DNA from: Toxorhynchites rutilus septentrionalis
Lineage: Eukaryota; Arthropoda; Insecta; Diptera; Culicidae
DNA length: 64,000 nucleotides
Reading direction: 5' to 3'
Assembly (NCBI RefSeq): GCF_029784135.1
Contig: NC_073746.1
Location: 185,385,983-185,449,982, forward strand
The notes under the pieces: generated by a model
Seen by the model: the letters and a program-made list of their open reading frames with translations, nothing else
Told to the model about the DNA's origin: nothing
The model's database searches: none
In this document: positions 1 through 9,063 of the stretch, in pieces
Layout of the letters: each line of letters begins with the position of its first letter
Numbering within the stretch: the stretch's first letter is position 1
Program-made: the position numbers and the translations under genes

Positions 1-1541
1 TTCTCCAACAATTTCCGTATACAAGACAGCATTGCTATTGGGCGGTACGAATTGAAGTTGGACGCGGGTTTTCCGGGTTTTTGAATAGCTATAACTCGTA
101 CTTGTCTCCAATCATCTGGAACAATATTATGTTCCAGAAACCGATTGAATAAATTCAACAAGCGATGTTTCGCCACATCAGGGAGGTTTTTCAACAAGTT
201 GAACTTAATTCGATCCGATCCCGGAGCAGAATTGTTACATGAAAGGAGAGCAAGAGAGAATTCTACCATCGAAAACTCATAATCAAGATCGCAGCTATCT
301 TGTGGTATATTTCGAACAATTTTTTGCACGGGAGCGGAATCGGGACAAACCTTTCGTGCAAAATTAAAAATCCATCGATGTGAATATTCTTCGCTTTCAT
401 TCGTTGAAGAGCGATTTCTCATGTTTCGAGCCACTTTCCATAATTTTTTCATTGACGTTTCTCGTGACAAACCTCCCACGAAATTTCGCCAATAAGCACG
501 TTTTTTCCCTTTGATCAAATTTTTGAACTGATTCTCAAGGGTTAAATACGTTTGAAAATTTTCAGGAGTTCCACGTTTCCGAAAAGCTTTAAATGCATTC
601 GATTTTTCTATATAAAGCTTGGAACATTGGCTATCCCACCATAGATTGGGAGGCCTTCGGGAAATGGTGGAACCTGGAATGGGTTTCGTTTGAGCGCGAA
701 CTGCGCTGTCATAGATCAAACGAGAAAGGAAGTTATACTCCTCCAATGGAGGTAAACCATCTCTGGAATTGATGGCTAGAGCAATCGCGTCCGCATATTT
801 TTTCCAGTCAATGTGTCTTGTGAGGTCATATGCCATGTTTATAGATTCAGAAGAATTCGACCCAATGGTGATGGAAATTTTGATTGGCAAGTGATCACTA
901 CCGTTGGGGTCCTGGATTACATTCCACTTGCAATCTAACGATAGTGAATTCGAGCAAAGCGAGAGGTCAAGAGCACTTGGGTTAGCAGGAGGTTTAGGAA
1001 CACGTGTTGTTTCCCCAGTATTCAAAACGGTCATATTGAAGCTGTTACAAAGGTCATATATCAACGATGAACGATAGTCGTCGTACTGTTCCCCCCAGGC
1101 AGTTCCGTGAGAGTTGAAGTCTCCCAAGATCAATCGTGGCTCAGGAAGAAGTGAGCACATGTCAACAAGTTGCTTGCGGCTAACCGCAGCTCTCGGAGGC
1201 CAATACAAGCTGACAATACAGAGGTCTTTTCCTCTGATGTTTGCATGACAAGCAACAGCTTCAATCCCTCCAATAGGTGGAAGGTCAATTCGAAAAAATG
1301 AGTGGCACTTATTGATCCCCAATAGCACCCCTCCGTATCTGTCATCACGGTCCAAGCGTATAATATTGAAATCATGGAAAGAGAGATCATCTCGCGAAGA
1401 AAGCCAAGTTTCGGACAGAGCAAAAACATCACAATTGAATTTATGAATTAAAAATTTGAATGTATCCAATTTAGGGATGAGACTACGACAATTCCACTGT
1501 AAAACAGTGATATCTCCGACCTCTCTATTTAAATTAGACAT
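1..1541 (-). CDS. LINE copy 1 ORF2, partial (endonuclease to early RT)
   Basis: This is the N-terminal part of a non-LTR retrotransposon ORF2; it runs off the left edge of the window. The start is the ATG at 1541, which overlaps the ORF1 stop by eight bases (ATGTCTAA). The visible protein has an apurinic-type endonuclease with LQWNCRSL near residue 14, SETWLS, LILGDFNSHGTAWG and SDHLPIKI motifs, followed by the linker into the reverse transcriptase. The sequence is almost identical to 9578-11118, so it belongs to the same duplicated block. The reading frame is open over the whole visible length. The family is I-like, because a sister copy carries RNase H after the RT. Product: endonuclease/reverse transcriptase for target-primed retrotransposition. 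Confidence 0.9.
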   Translation of the reverse strand, partial: MSNLNREVGDITVLQWNCRSLIPKLDTFKFLIHKFNCDVFALSETWLSSRDDLSFHDFNIIRLDRDDRYGGVLLGINKCHSFFRIDLPPIGGIEAVACHANIRGKDLCIVSLYWPPRAAVSRKQLVDMCSLLPEPRLILGDFNSHGTAWGEQYDDYRSSLIYDLCNSFNMTVLNTGETTRVPKPPANPSALDLSLCSNSLSLDCKWNVIQDPNGSDHLPIKISITIGSNSSESINMAYDLTRHIDWKKYADAIALAINSRDGLPPLEEYNFLSRLIYDSAVRAQTKPIPGSTISRRPPNLWWDSQCSKLYIEKSNAFKAFRKRGTPENFQTYLTLENQFKNLIKGKKRAYWRNFVGGLSRETSMKKLWKVARNMRNRSSTNESEEYSHRWIFNFARKVCPDSAPVQKIVRNIPQDSCDLDYEFSMVEFSLALLSCNNSAPGSDRIKFNLLKNLPDVAKHRLLNLFNRFLEHNIVPDDWRQVRVIAIQKPGKPASNFNSYRPIAMLSCIRKLLE

Positions 1542-3180
1542 CAAGAGAGATAATCATTGCAAGGAGGGGCCATGTTTGCATCAATTGTTGCAAAATTGTC
1601 TTTAATACTGGAAGCATTGAGATGACAATGGTTCTGATGGAATCGGAAACATTAAAACACTTGAAGATTTGATCCAGAAGGTCAGAATACTTTATAAATC
1701 CCGATTGGGAAGTTGAACTGGATGAAAAAATAGGGACAGTTGGGGTTTTTGATGTTCCCTCGAGTGCTGGGTCGTTCGAAGGTGAACTATTCCCACGGAA
1801 GCCAGGAGGAACCTGATTTTGCTTGTCCGCGGCACTCGATTTTTTAGGCAAGCTAACAGGGGGTATCACCGGGGGGACTTGTTCTTGAACTTTGGGAGTG
1901 GTCACATTCTTGCGCCGGGGATTCCCTTTGGAAATAAACGGTGTGTCCCCGCTAGCTGTGTCCGCTTCCATTTCATCAACTGGCAACGAGGAAAAAGTAT
2001 TGTGTGTTGAGATTGGTTGTTGTTGTTGTTGAGTCAGTGGAGAAGCGCCCTTTAAAATTTCCGCAAATGTGCGCTTCGAGCGTTCCTTTGAAGAGCGCTT
2101 CTGTTTCTCCCAGCGACTCTTATAAGTTTCACAAGCTGAGAGCGCGTGTGGAGTTCCCCCGCAATATGGACATTTATGCTCAGTCGCACTGCAGGATTCC
2201 CCCACATGTTGCTCTCCGCAAGTTGCACAGCGCTCCTTGTTGGCACAATAATCTGAAGTGTGACCAACTGACTTGCATTTGTTGCAAGTCATGGACTTTG
2301 GCACAAAGAGTCGCACCGGCAGTCTCAATTTGTCCACCATAACGTAGTCAGGGAGAGCGGAACCAGCAAAAGTTACTCGAAACGAGTCGGACGGCGTGAA
2401 TTTAGTTTCTCCCCCTTCCTGGGAGACTTTGCCTAATTGGCGACAGTCCAAGATCTCGACTTCCATCGAGGGGAGCTTCTTGAACTTTCCATTTCCTTTT
2501 TTAATAAATTCACACGTCAGACCCGTTTCTGTAATCACTCCCGCAATTTCTACGTTATGGCAGGGCACGTATGCGCGATATTCTAAAATGAACCGCTTGT
2601 CGACAACAATCTCGTTAGCTTGCTTCCGATCAGCCACGACAACACGCAGTTTGTTCGGGCGAACCTTGGAAATTTCGACCACGGAGGAATAATTTTTTGT
2701 CAAATCTTTCATGATCTGAATGACATTCAGAGATTTTCCTTTAGGTTTAGGTCGGAAGAAAACAACCCATGGGCCAGTTCCAGTTGCATTTTCTGGATAA
2801 ACCTTGACACGGGGTGGAGACACAACAGGAGAGGAAAGTGGGGTCGATTGTTGAGTGGAAGCGGAAACAGCAGGGTTGGGTGGCGTGATCGGGAGTTCAG
2901 TGGGAGCGGGAGCGTGAGGGGGAGCGAGAACGGGAGTGGGAGCGAGAAGGAGAGCGAGAACGGGAGCGAGAGGAGGAACGGTAGCAGGAGACTGAGGGGG
3001 TGAAGAGGAGAGGTTTGCAAATTTTCTTGAGGGGGGCTTGTTTAGGTGGGTTAATTCCTCCCCCGAAAAGACTTCTTCTGAAGGGGGAACGCGTTTAAGC
3101 GACTTCCCACCTCCCGTAGATGTGGAGGGATAGACAGTGGATTCAATCTCCATGTCAACGGGTTCTCCGCATTCTGCCAT
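1534..3180 (-). CDS. LINE copy 1 ORF1, gag-like zinc-knuckle protein (548 aa)
   Basis: Intact nucleic-acid-binding ORF1 of an I-type LINE, starting at the ATG at 3180 (MAECGEPVDMEIE). Residues about 60-125 are proline/alanine rich and low complexity. A conserved central region (GPWVVFFRPKPKGKS) is followed by three tandem zinc knuckles: CNKCKSVGHTSDYC (CX2CX4HX4C), CATCGEQHVGESC (CX2CX3HX4C) and CPYCGGTPHALSAC (CX2CX4HX4C), then a basic stretch (KQKRSSKERSKR). Such proteins coat LINE RNA. Compared with the copy at 11111-12745 it has four extra residues (NPRR) and Ser instead of Phe near residue 19. It overlaps ORF2 by eight bases. Confidence 0.92.
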   Translation of the reverse strand: MAECGEPVDMEIESTVYPSTSTGGGKSLKRVPPSEEVFSGEELTHLNKPPSRKFANLSSSPPQSPATVPPLAPVLALLLAPTPVLAPPHAPAPTELPITPPNPAVSASTQQSTPLSSPVVSPPRVKVYPENATGTGPWVVFFRPKPKGKSLNVIQIMKDLTKNYSSVVEISKVRPNKLRVVVADRKQANEIVVDKRFILEYRAYVPCHNVEIAGVITETGLTCEFIKKGNGKFKKLPSMEVEILDCRQLGKVSQEGGETKFTPSDSFRVTFAGSALPDYVMVDKLRLPVRLFVPKSMTCNKCKSVGHTSDYCANKERCATCGEQHVGESCSATEHKCPYCGGTPHALSACETYKSRWEKQKRSSKERSKRTFAEILKGASPLTQQQQQPISTHNTFSSLPVDEMEADTASGDTPFISKGNPRRKNVTTPKVQEQVPPVIPPVSLPKKSSAADKQNQVPPGFRGNSSPSNDPALEGTSKTPTVPIFSSSSTSQSGFIKYSDLLDQIFKCFNVSDSIRTIVISMLPVLKTILQQLMQTWPLLAMIISLDV

Positions 3181-3575
3181 ATAAAGTGGCAGATGTACAG
3201 TTTTTCAGTGATTTCTCAATCTTTTTTTCTGATTATTTCTTAAACTAAAAACCTTAATCTAATAAAAAATATACTTATATCGCACACCCGTGCGGTTGAA
3301 TTAGAACGGTTCCCAGCGAACCGCGTGTCGATCGTACAGCACAGCTGCAACGGTGTATGGCTCCACAGTGCGATGATGATTTCGATGACGATGATATGGC
3401 GATAAACACGCCAGCACACAGCGCCCGCGATGCAGGTCTTCTTCCTTCCGCTTTGTTTGCTTCACACTATTGCTGTCCAAAAATCCCGTTTGGGTGAAAC
3501 AATTATTTCACCAGCAGCGAAAGTAACGGTATCACAACAGTATCACAAGATAACGGTATCACCAGACGGGAGAAA
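3181..3575 (-). other. LINE copy 1 5' untranslated region
   Basis: Sequence upstream of ORF1. It is identical in 12746-13140 and recognisably related to the leader of LINE copy 2 (7482-7850), for example the shared CAGCTGCAACGGT block. It contains repeated AACGGTATCAC motifs near its outer end. I-type LINEs usually carry an internal promoter in this leader; no specific promoter element was identified here. The outer boundary is approximate. Confidence 0.6.
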
Positions 3576-3628
3576 ATACACCCGGCGGCTCGACTTCACG
3601 AAGACGAATGATTTATGAATATGTTGAT

Positions 3629-3644
3629 GGTTCTGAAAAGAACC
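3629..3644 (-). terminator. Histone-type 3' stem-loop
   Basis: On the minus strand this reads GGTTCTTTTCAGAACC: a perfect six-pair stem with a four-base TTTC loop, preceded by CCAAA and followed by ATCAACA. This matches the metazoan replication-dependent histone mRNA 3' stem-loop. It lies downstream, in the minus orientation, of H2A-derived sequence. The same element is found at 13194-13209. Confidence 0.8.
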
Positions 3645-3973
3645 TTTGGTGTTGTGTTTTTGTTATCACTCGATATTCCCATCTTGTTCGGTTAAACCTT
3701 CCTGTTTAGCTATTGCGTTTGCCACTCGCCACAGCTTTCACAGTTGGAAAATTTCTTCCCATCCAGCTTGTGACATGTTGTTCAGTAAATTACATTTAAT
3801 GCGACGTGCCGGAGAAACACTTTGCCACTCACTGAAACTAATTGTTGCCTTGATGAGCGCCGAACCGAACCTGCTCTGTTCTTGATGCGGGTTTTCTAAT
3901 TGTTGTGAGCAGCTTTGCAAGCCAACTCGAGCACTCCGACGGCCGAAACTCTATAATCACTGTTAGGTATACT
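3645..3973 (-). pseudogene. Histone H2A-derived fragment, cut by the duplication break
   Basis: On the minus strand the right end encodes VLELACKAAHNN followed by a stop and KTRI, resembling the H2A segment EVLELAGNAARDNKKTRI. The remainder towards the stem-loop does not match H2A clearly in any one frame. The sequence stops at 3973, where LINE copy 2 begins. The copy at 13195-13680 continues into the H2A N-terminus. The open frame of LINE copy 2 ORF2 reads across this junction, producing a chimeric tail. It is a broken copy with no coding capacity. Confidence 0.7.
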
Positions 3974-5929
3974 GCAGTTTTGTGTAAGGCAATTGTCAAT
4001 GTCGCTTACATAGAAGTTGTACAAAAGGGGGCTTAAACATGAGCCCTGAGGGAGGCCCATGTAAGAGACCCGACTTACTGCCGAATCTCCATGAGAAAAA
4101 TTCAAATGTTTCTCACAAAGCAAGTTATATAACATATTATTCAATAGAGGCGGTAGACCCCGAGAGTGTAATTTGTCTGACAAAACCTCTATTGAAACAG
4201 AATCAAAGGCCCCCTTTATGTCCAAGAATACTGAAGCCATTTGTTTTTTTTCGGCGTAAGCCATTTGAATTTCTGAAGAAAGCAACGCAAGACAATCATT
4301 CGTCCCCTTGCCCCTGCGGAACCCATATTGTGTATCTGAGAGTAAGCCATTCGTTTCAACCCAACGATCAAGGCGAAACAAGATCATTTTCTCCAACAAT
4401 TTCCGTATACAAGACAGCATTGCTATTGGGCGGTACGAATTGAAGTCGGACGCGGGTTTTCCGGGTTTTTGAATAGCTATAATTCGCACTTGTCTCCAAT
4501 CATCTGGAACAACATTATGCTCCAGAAACTGATTGAATAAATTCAACAAGCGATGTTTCGCCACATCAGGGAGGTTTTTCAGCAAGTTGAACTTAATTCT
4601 ATCTGTTCCTGGAGCCGAATTGTTACAAGAAAGGAGAGCAAGAGAGAATTCTACCATCGAAAACTCGGAATCAAGATCGCACCTATCTTGTGGTATATCT
4701 CGAACAATTTTTTGCACAGGAACGGAATCGGGACAAACTTTCCGTGCAAATTTAAAAATCCATCGATGTGAATATTCTTCGCTTTCATTCGATGAAGAGC
4801 GATTTCTCATGTTTCGAGCCACTTTCCATAATTTTTTCATTGACGTTTCTCGTGACAAACCTCCCACGAAAGTTCGCCAATAAGCACGCTTTTTCCCTTT
4901 GATCAAGTTTTTAAATTGATTTTCAAGGTCCAAATACGTTTGAAAATTCTCAATGGTTCCACGTTTTCGAAAAGCTTTAAATGCGTTCGATTTATCCTGA
5001 TAAAGCTTGGAACATTGGCTATCCCACCATGGATTGGGAGGCCTTCGGCGAATAGTGGAGCCTGGGATGGGTTTCGTTTGAGCGCGAACCGCGCTGTCAT
5101 AGATCAAACGAGAAATGAAGTTATACTCCTCCAATGGAGGCAAACCATCTCTGGAATTGATGGCTAGAGCAATTGCGTCCGCATATTTTTTCCAGTCAAT
5201 GTGTCTTGTGAGGTCATATGCCATGTTTATAGATTCAGAAGAATTCGACCCAATGGTGATGGAAATTTTGATTGGCAAGTGATCACTACCGTTGGGGTCC
5301 TGGATTACATTCCACTTGCAATCTAACGATAGTGAATTCGAGCAAAGCGAGAGGTCAAGAGCACTTGGGTTAGCAGGAGGTTTAGGTACACGTGTTGTTT
5401 CCCCAGTATTCAAAACGGTCATATTGAAGCTGTTACAAAGGTCATATATCAACGATGAACGATTGTCGTCGTACTGTTCCCCCCAGGCAGTTCCGTGAGA
5501 GTTGAAGTCTCCCAAGATCAATCGTGGCTCAGGAAGGAGTGAGCACATGTCAACAAGTTGCTTGCGGCTAACCGCAGCTCTCGGAGGCCAATACAAACTG
5601 ACAATACAGAGGTCTTTGCCTCTGATGTTTGCATGACAAGCAACAGCTTCGATCCCTCCAATAGGTGGAAGTTCAATTCTAAAAAATGGGTGGCACTTAT
5701 TAATCCCCAATAGTACCCCTCCGTATCTGTCATCGCGGTCCAAGCGTATTATATTAAAATCGTGGAAAGAGAGATCATTTTGAGAAGAGAGCCAGGTTTC
5801 GGACAGAGCAAAAACATCACAATTGAATTTTTGAATTAGAAATTTGAAAGTATCCAATTTAGGGATAAGACTACGACAATTCCACTGTAAAACAGTGATA
5901 TCTCCGACCTCTCTATTTAAATTAGACAT
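3974..5929 (-). pseudogene. LINE copy 2 ORF2, 3'-truncated after RT
   Basis: ORF2 of a second, slightly diverged LINE copy. It starts at the ATG at 5929, overlapping ORF1. The endonuclease (LQWNCRSL, SETWLS, LILGDFNSHG, SDHLPI) and most of the RT are intact: RPIAMLSC, QYGFRRGKG, FLDIKGAFDSVS and LPQGSCLSPLLYNFYV are all present. The sequence is cut at 3974, just before the catalytic ADD motif and before the whole RNase H domain. The open frame continues into the H2A-like sequence and ends near 3896 with the tail VLELACKAAHNN. It is therefore non-functional. The cut is the proposed junction of the large tandem duplication. Confidence 0.88.
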
Positions 5930-7481
5930 CAAGAGAGATAATCATTGCAAGAAGGGGCCATGTTTGCATCAATTGCTGCAAAATTGTCTTTAACGCTGGA
6001 AGCATTGAGATGACAATGGTTCTGATGGAGTCGGAAACGTTAAAACACGTGAAGATTTGATCCACAAGGTCAGTCAACTTTATAAATCCCGATTGGGAAG
6101 TTGAACTAGACGGAAAAACAGGGACAGTTGGGGTTTTTGATGTCCCCTCGAGTGCTGGGCCATTCGAAGGTGAATTATTCCCACGGAAACCAGGAGGAAC
6201 CTGATTTTGCTTGTCCGCTGCACTCGATTTTTTAGACATGCTAACAGGGGGTATAACCGGTGGGGCTTGTCCTTGAACTTTGGGAGTGGTCACATTTTTG
6301 CGCCGGGGATTCCCTTGGAAAATGAACGGTGTGCCCCCGTTAGCTGTGTCCGCTTCCATTTCGTCAACGGGCAACGTGGCGAAGACATTTTGAGTGTTGA
6401 TTGATTGTTGTTGGGCAAGTGGAGAAGCGCCCTTTAAAATATCCGCAAAAGTGCGTTTTGAGCGTTCCTTCAAAGAGCGCTTCTGTTTCTTCCAGCGACT
6501 CTTGTAAGTTTCACAAGCTGAGAGCACGTGTGGGGATCCCCCGCAATATGGACACTTATGCTCAGTCGCACTGCAGGATTCCCCCACATGTTGCTCTCCG
6601 CAAGTTGCACAGCGCTCCTTGTTGGCACAATAATCTGAAGTGTGACCAACTGACTTGCATTTGTTGCAAGTCATGGGCTTTGGCACGAAGAGTCGCACAG
6701 GCAGTCTCAATTTGTCCACCATGACGTAGTCAGGGAGGGCCGAACCAGCAAAAGTTACTCGAAACGAGTCTGACGGCGTGAATTTCGTTTTTCCCTCTTC
6801 TTGGGATACTTTACCTAGTTGGCGACTGTCCAAAATTTTAACGCCCACCAAAGGGAGTCTTTTGAATTTACCAACTCCTTCTTTTATCAATTGGCACGTC
6901 AGACCCGTTTCAGTTACCACCCCCGAGATTTCTACGTCATGGGAGGGCACGTAGACACGATACTCTAGGGTGAACCTCTCGTCGATCACAATTGCATTTG
7001 CGTGTTTCCGATCACTCACGACAACACGCAGTTTGTTCGGCCTAACCTTAGAGATTTCGACCACGGAGGAATAAAATCTTGCCAGATCTTTCGAAACCTG
7101 AATGACATTAATAGATTTTCCTTTAGGTTTGGGCCGGAAAAAAACAACCCATGGACCAGTTCCAGGTGCATCGTCTGGATAGACCTTGACACGAGGAGAG
7201 GAAACAACTGAGGGGGAGGACGAGGTCGATTGTTGAGCGGGAGTGGGATCAGTAGGACTGGGAGGCAAGTTCGGGAGTTGATCGGAAGCGGGAGATGGAG
7301 GGGGCGAAGAGGAAAAGTTTGCCAATTTTCTTGAGGGGGGCTTGTTGAGGTTAATTAACTCTTTCTCTGAAGAGACATCTTCTGAGGGGGGAACGCGTTT
7401 GAGCGACTTCCCAGCCCCCGTTGTAGCTAGTGAGGAGGAAACAGTAGTTTCAATCTCCATTTCAACTTGACCTTCTGCCAT
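5922..7481 (-). CDS. LINE copy 2 ORF1, gag-like zinc-knuckle protein (519 aa)
   Basis: Intact ORF1 with ATG at 7481 (MAEGQVEMEIE). It has the same architecture as copies 1 and 3, but a shorter proline-rich segment (residues about 60-95) and many substitutions, so it represents a sister subfamily. The three zinc knuckles are complete: CNKCKSVGHTSDYC, CATCGEQHVGESC and CPYCGGSPHVLSAC, followed by a basic KKQKRSLKERSKR stretch. The C-terminal block ending ISLDV is shared with the other copies, and the stop overlaps the ORF2 start. The presumed role is LINE RNA binding. Confidence 0.9.
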   Translation of the reverse strand: MAEGQVEMEIETTVSSSLATTGAGKSLKRVPPSEDVSSEKELINLNKPPSRKLANFSSSPPPSPASDQLPNLPPSPTDPTPAQQSTSSSPSVVSSPRVKVYPDDAPGTGPWVVFFRPKPKGKSINVIQVSKDLARFYSSVVEISKVRPNKLRVVVSDRKHANAIVIDERFTLEYRVYVPSHDVEISGVVTETGLTCQLIKEGVGKFKRLPLVGVKILDSRQLGKVSQEEGKTKFTPSDSFRVTFAGSALPDYVMVDKLRLPVRLFVPKPMTCNKCKSVGHTSDYCANKERCATCGEQHVGESCSATEHKCPYCGGSPHVLSACETYKSRWKKQKRSLKERSKRTFADILKGASPLAQQQSINTQNVFATLPVDEMEADTANGGTPFIFQGNPRRKNVTTPKVQGQAPPVIPPVSMSKKSSAADKQNQVPPGFRGNNSPSNGPALEGTSKTPTVPVFPSSSTSQSGFIKLTDLVDQIFTCFNVSDSIRTIVISMLPALKTILQQLMQTWPLLAMIISLDV

Positions 7482-7850
7482 TACGGCAGATATGAAATAA
7501 TATAATTTTGAATTCTTCTATCTTCCTAAACCTAATATATATATATTATACCTAAATCGCACACCAATGCGAATGAAATGAAACGGTGTCCCAATCGAAC
7601 CGCGTGGCAATCGCTCGGTACAGCTGCAACGGTAAATCGCACCACCACACGATGATGGAATCGATGACGATGATAAAGCACACACAGCGATGATACGGCA
7701 CACGCACCGCGCCCGCGGTGGAGAACTTCTTCCTCACGCTGGTTGTGATTGCTGCTCTTCTCACTCGCGCAATAAAGAGAACCCCGTTAGGGCGAAATAA
7801 CTTCACCAGCCACTGATAACGGTATAATCTCCACTATATGATAGACGCGA
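7482..7850 (-). other. LINE copy 2 5' untranslated region
   Basis: Leader upstream of ORF1, related to but diverged from the leader of copies 1 and 3 (shared CAGCTGCAACGGT and ATAACGGTAT blocks). Its outer end abuts the truncated 3' end of LINE copy 3, so two LINEs lie head to tail with no host sequence recognisable between them. The boundary near 7850-7890 is approximate. Confidence 0.55.
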
Positions 7851-7889
7851 ACAAATTTGCGACCGATGTCTTCGGACTGCGCGAGCTGA

Positions 7890-9034
7890 ATGTTGAAGGC
7901 GATTTGACGCTGATAAATTTCGCCTTCAATTGCACCTACCTTTGCTAATGAGTCAGCCCTCTCATTACCCGGAATTGAGCAATGTGAAGGGACCCAGACA
8001 AAGGTAATGACATAACAGCGTCTGGATAAAGCACTCAAAATTTCTCGTATTCTCTCAAGGAAGTACGGCGAGTGCTTTTCCGGCCTCACTGAACGGATAG
8101 CTTCGACAGAGCTCAGACTATCCGTTACAATGTAATAGTGTTCAACAGGTCGTGAGGCGACGCTGTCCAGCGCCCAGTGTATTGCTGCCAATTCAGCAAT
8201 ATACACTGAGCAAGGATACTGAAGACTGTGTGAGGTGCTAAAAAAATTGTTGAACACTCCAAATCCTGTGGACTCATTCATAGAGGACCCATCAGTAAAG
8301 TACATATTATCACAATTGACACGCCCATACTTTGCTTCGAAAATCGTAGGAACGATCCCCGATCGATGATAATCTGGAATTCCATGGATATCTTGCTTCA
8401 TGGACAGATCAAAATGCACAGAGGAATTGATGTAGTCAGGAAAACAAACACGGTTGGGAATATACGAAGAAGGATCAACCTGCATGGAGACGAATTCATG
8501 ATATGAGCTCATGAATCCAGAATGAAAATTTAGCTCGATCAGCTGCTCAAAATTTCCGATCACCAATGGGTTCATAACCTTACACCGGATGAGGAACCGA
8601 AGAGATAATAAATTGAAGCGATCTTTTAGTGGGAGTACGCCTGCCAAAACCTCGAGGCTCATGGTATGCGTTGAGGGCATACATCCCAACGCAATACGGA
8701 GACAAAGATACTGAATTCGCTCGAGTTTAATGAGGTGTGTTTTGGCAGCTGATTGAAAACAGAAACTGCCATACTCCATCACTGAGAGAATAGTTGTTCG
8801 ATACAACATTATAAGATCTTCGGGGTGGGCTCCCCACCAGGTGCCGGTAATTGTACGGAGAAAGTTTATTCTTTGTTGACATTTTTTACTCAGATACCTA
8901 ATATGGGCCCCCCAAGTACATTTGGAGTCGAACCAGACCCCAAGATATTTGAATGACATAGCATGAGTGATCGGTTTACCCAAAAGTTGAAGCTTTGGTA
9001 TTGCTGGTCTATGCTTCCTAGAAAAAACCACCAT
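7890..9034 (-). pseudogene. LINE copy 3 ORF2 C-terminal part with RNase H
   Basis: This open frame carries the region after the RT of LINE copy 3. It includes the thumb/connection (MSFKYLGVWFD, LERIQYLCLRIALG) and an RNase H domain with the expected acidic residues in FTDGSS, AELAAIHWAL, IVTDSLSSV and HCSIPGNERADSL. The presence of RNase H places the family in the I group of LINEs. It is out of frame with the upstream part because about 25 bases near 9082 are replaced by 6, judged against 26580-26615. The 3' end is truncated near 7890, so the cysteine-rich C-terminus and poly(A) tail are missing. The final residues of the open frame are read into the neighbouring LINE leader. Confidence 0.88.
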
Positions 9035-9063
9035 CTCTGTTTTCTCCGTGGAGAATTCGATCC

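Larger units (their letters stand above)
1..3973. repeat. Left copy of a near-identical ~4 kb direct repeat (mate 9578-13538)
   Basis: Direct comparison shows the same sequence at 9578-13538 with very few differences: T versus C near position 58, a 12-base indel within ORF1 (present here, absent near 11489), and one base near 3149. Identity ends abruptly at 3973/13538, in the middle of a histone H2A-like sequence. After the break, 3974 onward is LINE ORF2, while 13539 onward continues the H2A sequence. The period is 9,565 bases. This fits the end of one tandem segmental-duplication unit followed by the next unit at 3974. Confidence 0.85.

Noticed and set aside
2004..3003. Plus-strand open frames of 98-127 codons over LINE ORF1 (also at 11569-12568)
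   Set aside because: They are antisense to an intact gag-like ORF and repeat wherever the LINE repeats; no domain is recognisable.
7518..7806. Minus-strand frames of 61-84 codons in the LINE copy 2 leader
   Set aside because: They lie in the untranslated leader, are not conserved in copies 1 and 3, and have no recognisable domain.
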